Shown piece after piece: positions 58,366-64,000 of a stretch of 64,000 nt of DNA (position 1 is the stretch's first letter; each line of letters starts with the position of its first letter). Both the position numbers and the translations under genes were made by a program. The stretch is from assembly GCA_030832085.1 (NCBI GenBank), contig JAURJU010000064.1, forward strand, positions 62,001-126,000. Direction: 5' to 3'. The DNA comes from Chitinophagales bacterium (GTDB lineage Bacteria; Bacteroidota; Bacteroidia; Chitinophagales; Chitinophagaceae). The notes below the pieces were generated by a model. It had not been told where the DNA came from. It ran no database searches and was given only the letters and a program-made list of their open reading frames with translations.

Positions 58366-58799
58366 TGAAACTGAGACTCGATGATGACCAGATGTCGGAT
58401 AGTTTTTTTGAAGACACACGCATCCTTGGGATTGTATGCTCTCTAAAAAACTATCAGTTTTGCTGGAACATTGAACGCCTGTTGCAAATAGACTTTAGGA
58501 CTGCGCCGGACCTTCAGATCCCAATGGAAAAAAACAGAAGGTCATATTCTTTTACCGTTTATGAATTTATTCATACATCTTCCGGGAAAGAACATTATTT
58601 ATACAGCAATAAGCACGAAGGTGAATTTTTATTGCCAGAGCTCCAGCACCTTGATTTTGTCTGGCTGGTCAGAGACCCTTTTCAAGACAATGGTTTTCTC
58701 TTGCAATTGCAACAACAAATCAGGTCTATTGCAGGTGTTCAAATGGTTATTGAGGTTCCCCACGATAAAATCAAATCAAGAGACAACTTACAACGTTAA
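58365..58799 (+). CDS. IPExxxVDY-family conserved Bacteroidota protein
   Basis: FEDTRILGIVCSLKNYQFCWNIERLLQIDF...YSFTVYEF; TGATG overlap with upstream gene. Confidence 0.7.
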   Translation: MKLRLDDDQMSDSFFEDTRILGIVCSLKNYQFCWNIERLLQIDFRTAPDLQIPMEKNRRSYSFTVYEFIHTSSGKEHYLYSNKHEGEFLLPELQHLDFVWLVRDPFQDNGFLLQLQQQIRSIAGVQMVIEVPHDKIKSRDNLQR

Positions 58800-58802
58800 G
58801 CC

Positions 58803-59042
58803 ATGTGGATAGAAAAAGAAAACCAACTGTACCAAAAATTTGCTTTCAACAATTTCATTGAAGCATTTGCTTTCATGACAAAAGTTGCCATGCTTGCTGA
58901 AAAGGCCAACCATCATCCTACCTGGAAAAACACCTGGAATGTTGTTGAAATTTGGCTGACTACACACGATAGTGGCAATGTGGTCACAGACAAGGATGTT
59001 TCATTCTCTAAGGAAATTGATGCTGTTTATATTGGCCAATAA
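58803..59042 (+). CDS. 4a-hydroxytetrahydrobiopterin dehydratase (pterin carbinolamine dehydratase)
   Basis: FNNFIEAFAFMTKVAMLAEKANHHPTWKNTWNVVEIWLTTHDSGNVVTDKD. Confidence 0.92.
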   Translation: MWIEKENQLYQKFAFNNFIEAFAFMTKVAMLAEKANHHPTWKNTWNVVEIWLTTHDSGNVVTDKDVSFSKEIDAVYIGQ

Positions 59043-59050
59043 AAAATTCC

Positions 59051-60103
59051 TTAATATACCGTAACGGCGAAATCTGCAGCCGGCATGATTTCTCCTATTG
59101 TTTGCGTTCTATCGGACAGCCCGTTTTCAACCAGCAAGGTCCTAACCGCTTCAATGCTTTCTTTGGCAACAGCAACCAAAAGTCCCCCACTTGTCTGGGG
59201 GTCAGCCAATATGTTTTTTTGTATTGCCATGCTGCTCTTGTCCGCAAAATCAACCTTGTGGCCATAGCTGTCCCAGTTTCTATTGGTCCCGCCAGGAACC
59301 GAACCCATTCCAACATAGTCCATCAACCTGTCAGATATCATCGGAACGGCAGAAAAATTCAACATGGCGGACAAACCACTTCCTTCCGCCATTTCTATCA
59401 AATGTCCCAACAAACCAAATCCGGTGATGTCCGTCATTGCGTGTACACCTTTTATCCTGCCCAGGGCTGCGCCAATTTTATTCAGTTTCATCATCTGGTC
59501 TGCAGCCAGGGTTTTATCCTCCTCCCTTAATATTCCTTTTTTTTCAGCAGTGGTCAATATTCCCACCCCTATTTTTTTTGTGAGCAAAAGCAGGTCTCCC
59601 TTTTGTGCTGTATTGTTTTGTTTAAGATGACCCAATTCAACCAAACCATTTACTGCCAGTCCAAAAATTGGCTCAGGAGAGTCAATGCTATGGCCTCCAG
59701 CCAATGGAATTCCTGCTTCAAGACAAATGCTTTTGCTTCCTTCGATTACCCTTCTTGCCACCAACGGAGAAATCAAATTGATCGGCCACCCCAATATTGC
59801 TATGGCCAACACCGGATCACCCCCCATGGCGTATACATCACTGATTGCATTGGCAGATGCTATTCTACCGAAATTATATGGATCATCCACAATGGGCATA
59901 AAGAAATCTGTTGTAGAAATCAATGCCTTCCCGTTTTGTAAATCATATACGGCGGCATCATCTTTGCTGTGGTTGCCAACAATCAAACGTTCATTGTCGG
60001 GCATGCTAAAGCTGGATGCGAGGATTTCGTCCAGAATTTTTGGGGAAATTTTACAACCACAACCCGCACCGTGTGAAAATTGGGTAAGCTTAATCTCTTC
60101 CAT
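59051..60103 (-). CDS. selD: Selenide, water dikinase (Cys form)
   Basis: [68 protein letters not shown]. Confidence 0.96.
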   Translation of the reverse strand: MEEIKLTQFSHGAGCGCKISPKILDEILASSFSMPDNERLIVGNHSKDDAAVYDLQNGKALISTTDFFMPIVDDPYNFGRIASANAISDVYAMGGDPVLAIAILGWPINLISPLVARRVIEGSKSICLEAGIPLAGGHSIDSPEPIFGLAVNGLVELGHLKQNNTAQKGDLLLLTKKIGVGILTTAEKKGILREEDKTLAADQMMKLNKIGAALGRIKGVHAMTDITGFGLLGHLIEMAEGSGLSAMLNFSAVPMISDRLMDYVGMGSVPGGTNRNWDSYGHKVDFADKSSMAIQKNILADPQTSGGLLVAVAKESIEAVRTLLVENGLSDRTQTIGEIMPAADFAVTVY

Positions 60104-61151
60104 TTGAATTTTTTATGAGCAATTTTGCATTTTCATGGTCATTGACATTTTCCGCAGCCACAACCATTATTGTAGGTTTGGGATCATTTCTTTTTTCAAG
60201 ACCTTTTCTGTATAGCTTGTCATAATACTTTAGCAGAATATCAAAGCAACCGCGCACGTCATCCCCGGACAGGTTTTCGACTGCTGTTTTTGTTTCAAGC
60301 CCTCCCAATCTTTTTTGTATTCTTAGGATTGCATCATTCAGTGCTGTACGATCCAGCCTTCCATAGGTGTTCACCAAATAGTCAAGACGTGACCCAAATG
60401 GGATATCCAAAAAGCAAATATCACAGGTGCGCATATGTGTCCAAAGCGTCTGTGGTATATTAACGGTTCCAATTCTTTGGCTTTCATCTTCCAGCCAGAT
60501 TTTTTTTTCTGGATATTTATCTTGTGTCTGTTTGATGGCAACGGCCAGTTTGTTCTCAAACATTTCCTGGCTTGGTTGTTTTGGCAGCCCTATGTTTCCG
60601 AATGCCGAACCCTTGTGCCCGGCCAATCCCTCAAGGTCAACAACAGCCTCTTTCATGTCTTGAAGCGCATGCAATACAATGGTTTTTCCCGATCCGGTGT
60701 TTCCGCCCAGTATTCGAAAGGGAAACGGCTTTTCAAATTCTCTCAGCACCCAATTTCTAAAAGACTTGTAACCCCCAGCCAATGTATATACCTTGAATCC
60801 ATAGAGATCGAGCAGCCAAGCAACTGCGCCACTCCGCATCCCCCCGCGCCAGCAATGTACCAATATGGTCTTGTTTGATTTGTTTTCTCTGGTGATGGTT
60901 GTTTCGGCAGACACCAACATGTCTTTCATCTTGGGTCCAAAATACTCAAGACCTTTTTTGATGGCATCTTCTCTTGAGGACTGCTTGTAAATGGTTCCTA
61001 CTGCAGCGCGCTCCTCGTTGTTGAAGAGTGGTAATGATATGGCATTTGGAATGTGCGCGTGCGCATACTCGGCATCACTTCGCACATCAATGATGGGATA
61101 TTTGCTGGAGAGTTGAATGAATTCTGCAACCGAAATTTTTTCTATTCCCAT
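60090..61151 (-). CDS. mnmH: tRNA 2-selenouridine synthase
   Basis: Rhodanese domain ([74 protein letters not shown]) plus P-loop GGNTGSGKT. Confidence 0.95.
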   Translation of the reverse strand: MGIEKISVAEFIQLSSKYPIIDVRSDAEYAHAHIPNAISLPLFNNEERAAVGTIYKQSSREDAIKKGLEYFGPKMKDMLVSAETTITRENKSNKTILVHCWRGGMRSGAVAWLLDLYGFKVYTLAGGYKSFRNWVLREFEKPFPFRILGGNTGSGKTIVLHALQDMKEAVVDLEGLAGHKGSAFGNIGLPKQPSQEMFENKLAVAIKQTQDKYPEKKIWLEDESQRIGTVNIPQTLWTHMRTCDICFLDIPFGSRLDYLVNTYGRLDRTALNDAILRIQKRLGGLETKTAVENLSGDDVRGCFDILLKYYDKLYRKGLEKRNDPKPTIMVVAAENVNDHENAKLLIKNSNGRD

Positions 61152-61167
61152 TTTGTATGGATGTGCA

Positions 61168-62847
61168 TCACTTGTTCATGGTGGCAAGAAACTCCTGGTT
61201 GTCTCTTGAACCTTTCATTTGTTTGATGAGAAGGTTCATTGCCTCTTCGCTGTTCATGTCTGCAATGTGGTTCCTGATGATCCACATTTTCTGCAATACA
61301 TCTTTTTCAAGGAGAAGGTCTTCCCTTCTTGTTGATGACGCGGTAAGGTCGATGGCAGGGAACATGCGCCTGTTGGCCAAACGCCTGTCAAGCACCAATT
61401 CCATATTGCCCGTTCCCTTGAATTCTTCAAATATCACTTCATCCATTTTGCTGCCCGTGTCAATCAGTGCTGTGGCAAGTATGGTCAAGGATCCTCCATT
61501 TTCCACTTTTCTTGCTGCTCCAAAGAATTGTTTTGGTTTTTGCATGGCATTGGCTTCAACACCCCCAGACAACACCTTTCCGGATGAGGGCGCTACCGTA
61601 TTGTGTGCTCTTGCAAGCCTAGTAATGGAATCCAGCAAGATCACGACATCGTGTCCACATTCTACCAATCTTTTTGCCTTTTGAAGGGCCATGGTAGAGA
61701 CTTTTACATGCTTGTCTGCGGGTTCATCAAAGGTTGATGCAAGAACTTCTGCCCGCACGCTCCTTTCCATGTCTGTTACCTCTTCCGGGCGTTCGTCAAT
61801 CAACACCACCATCAAATAACATTCTGGATGGTTCGAGGCAATTGCATTGGCAACCTCTTTGAGCAACATGGTTTTACCCACCTTTGGTTGTGCAACAATC
61901 AGACCCCTTTGACCCTTTCCCAGCGGTGTAAAAAGATCCATCATTCTGGTTGAATAATTGTCTTGCTTGGTGTACAAGTTGAACTTTTCAAAAGGAAACA
62001 ATGGTGTCAGGTAGTCGAAAGGAACCCTGTCGCGCACATCGTCTGGCAATCGACCATTAACGGTATCCACTTTCAACAGGGCAAAATATTTTTCTCCTTC
62101 TTTTGGAGGACGAACGCTTCCGGTAATGGTATCGCCGGTTTTAATTCCAAACAATTTGATCTGGGAAGGAGAGACATATACATCGTCCGGGGATGACAAA
62201 TAATTGTAATCACTGCTTCTCAAGAAACCATAACCATCTGGCATCATTTCCAATACACCCTCACCCAAAATGGCGCCGTCAAATTCAACATTGAATACGG
62301 GCTCTTTTTTGATGAAGAGTTGTTTTGAAGGCACCTCTTCCTGTGCAATGGTATTTTCCGGTGATTGCGGCTCTTCCCCATCATTTGAAACCTCCTGCAG
62401 TTTTGCTTGATCGGGCTGCACCATTGTTGTTTGTGCAGGAATGGGTTTAATTTTTTTGATGGGTTGCTTTTCTATTTTTACAACCGGAGTTTCTGTTTCT
62501 TGCTGAACTGGAGTGGCAGATGCAGGCGGCCTTCCTCTTTTTGCAACCTTTTTTTCCAATTTAGGTGCTTCTGTTCCCCCTATAACCTCACTGCTGGCAT
62601 CTTCCGATTCTACAATCGCCTCTTCGGTACTGTTGGCTGTTGTAGTTTTTACAATCCGCTTCTTCCTCACCACCTTTTCTTCCTTGCCTTCGGCTTTTGT
62701 AACACTGTTCAAGATGGCCTGTTTATCAAGAATCTTATAAATCAGATCTTGTTTTTCCATTTTCTTCACCCCTGTTATTTTGAGTTCTTCTGCGATATCA
62801 AGCAGTTCTGGAACAAGCATGTCGTTCAGCTGTAGAATGTCGTACAT
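61168..62847 (-). CDS. rho: Transcription termination factor Rho with extended disordered N-terminal insert
   Basis: [81 protein letters not shown] at 62847 preferred. Confidence 0.97.
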   Translation of the reverse strand: MYDILQLNDMLVPELLDIAEELKITGVKKMEKQDLIYKILDKQAILNSVTKAEGKEEKVVRKKRIVKTTTANSTEEAIVESEDASSEVIGGTEAPKLEKKVAKRGRPPASATPVQQETETPVVKIEKQPIKKIKPIPAQTTMVQPDQAKLQEVSNDGEEPQSPENTIAQEEVPSKQLFIKKEPVFNVEFDGAILGEGVLEMMPDGYGFLRSSDYNYLSSPDDVYVSPSQIKLFGIKTGDTITGSVRPPKEGEKYFALLKVDTVNGRLPDDVRDRVPFDYLTPLFPFEKFNLYTKQDNYSTRMMDLFTPLGKGQRGLIVAQPKVGKTMLLKEVANAIASNHPECYLMVVLIDERPEEVTDMERSVRAEVLASTFDEPADKHVKVSTMALQKAKRLVECGHDVVILLDSITRLARAHNTVAPSSGKVLSGGVEANAMQKPKQFFGAARKVENGGSLTILATALIDTGSKMDEVIFEEFKGTGNMELVLDRRLANRRMFPAIDLTASSTRREDLLLEKDVLQKMWIIRNHIADMNSEEAMNLLIKQMKGSRDNQEFLATMNK

Positions 62848-63073
62848 AAATGATGTTTGGATAATAGCTCCCAAAGGGGAAATGACAGAATAATGATGAT
62901 GAATGTGAATGGAAAACGATGTGTGGAGTTGTGCTGACCTGATTCTTGCTCCTGTTTCCGATGGCAATATTAAGCCTTTTTCAATTTTAAAAAAAATATT
63001 TACCCATCTTATCCCCGAATCATCTCCCACGCTATATTGTATTTGTTACCTTTGCGACAAGAAAAATTACGTT

Positions 63074-64000
63074 ATGTTCAACAAGCGCATCAAGATCAGG
63101 GAATTGTTGCTCCAGCCGCCAGGCCAGAAAAATATTGTTGTCATGGGCTGGGTCAGGACCTTTAGGAACAATCAGTTCATAGCCCTGAACGATGGGTCAA
63201 CCAACACGAACATACAGGTTGTTGCACCGCTTGGTCAATTTGATGACGAATTGTTAAAGCGAATAACCACCAGCGCTTCACTTAAAATTACCGGTTCTCT
63301 GGTTGCCTCTCAGGGCAAGGGCCAAACCGTGGAACTGGTAGCAGATGCAATTGAGGTTTTAGGAGATTCAGACGCTGAACGCTATCCGCTTCAACCCAAA
63401 AAGCACAGCCTAGAGTTTTTGAGGGAAAAGGCACACCTGCGTTTCAGGACCAATACATTTGGATCTGTTTTCAGGGTAAGGCATGCCCTCGCTTTTGCCA
63501 TTCACCGGTTTTTTCACGAAAAGGGATTTCTTTACATGCACACCCCGATCGTCACTGCCAGTGATGCCGAGGGGGCCGGAGAAATGTTCAGGGTTACTAC
63601 GCTTCCTTTTGATAACCCACCCCGCGACGAGCAAGGTGGCATCGATTTTAAGGAAGATTTTTTCGGTCGAAGCACCAATCTTACCGTCAGCGGTCAATTG
63701 GAGGGTGAACTGGGCGCCACGGCATTTGGTGAGGTCTATACGTTTGGGCCTACGTTCCGTGCAGAGAATTCAAATACCACCCGCCATTTGGCAGAATTTT
63801 GGATGATTGAACCCGAGATGGCCTTCTGTGATCTTGAGGACAACATGCATCTTGCTGAAGCATTCATCAAGTACATCATCCGGTTTGCCATGGACAACAA
63901 CATGGATGACCTTCAATTCCTGGACCAGCGTCTTGCCGAAGAAGAAAAGCAACTTCCAGCAGACAAGCGCAGCGAAATGGGTTTGATTGAGAAGTTGAAT
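63074..64000 (+). CDS. asnS: Asparaginyl-tRNA synthetase, N-terminal part (3' end outside window)
   Basis: Open to window end: [50 protein letters not shown]...[44 protein letters not shown]...[50 protein letters not shown]. Absent from the ORF track because it lacks a stop codon in the window. Confidence 0.96.
   Translation, partial: MFNKRIKIRELLLQPPGQKNIVVMGWVRTFRNNQFIALNDGSTNTNIQVVAPLGQFDDELLKRITTSASLKITGSLVASQGKGQTVELVADAIEVLGDSDAERYPLQPKKHSLEFLREKAHLRFRTNTFGSVFRVRHALAFAIHRFFHEKGFLYMHTPIVTASDAEGAGEMFRVTTLPFDNPPRDEQGGIDFKEDFFGRSTNLTVSGQLEGELGATAFGEVYTFGPTFRAENSNTTRHLAEFWMIEPEMAFCDLEDNMHLAEAFIKYIIRFAMDNNMDDLQFLDQRLAEEEKQLPADKRSEMGLIEKLN

Noticed and set aside
1-64000. CRISPR arrays, rRNA/tRNA genes, transposons and phage genes
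   Set aside because: No regularly spaced repeats, tRNA-like cloverleaf sequences, transposase/integrase proteins or phage structural genes were recognised by eye. A tRNAscan/Infernal run would be needed to exclude small RNAs.

Overview
The window is a Bacteroidota chromosomal segment, probably Chitinophagaceae-like judging from protein families, TAnnTTTG promoter elements and the absence of obvious Shine-Dalgarno sequences. It is almost entirely protein coding. I saw no rRNA, tRNA, CRISPR array or transposase. The window opens inside recA and closes inside asnS. Core genes include mgsA, uvrB, polA, dnaN, kdsB, recX, rho, feoB, thiL, selD and mnmH. Four regions merit attention. (1) A tightly packed six-gene minus-strand operon (36390-46271) encodes two tandem periplasmic-propeller/SpoIIE(PP2C) phosphatases, an RsbW-like kinase, a STAS protein with an atypical phosphosite, a GAF-PAS-class III cyclase-HD protein and a TMEM175-like channel. 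This looks like a partner-switching module wired to cyclic-nucleotide signalling, and it is the best candidate for an undescribed system. (2) The AT-rich noncoding gap at 53221-53869 carries six TCCACA/TGTGGA cores, including one perfect TTATCCACA, next to a very AT-rich tract. It is a candidate oriC about 4.3 kb from the end of dnaN. (3) A periplasmic oxidative sugar (3-keto-glycoside-type) catabolic island spans about 19.7-32.2 kb, with related genes at 5.0, 8.2 and 34 kb. (4) A divergent SCO/merC promoter region contains a perfect dyad (TGCAACTTTGTTGCA) beside a Fur/Zur-family gene. All calls come from reading the sequence and supplied translations; no database search was run.
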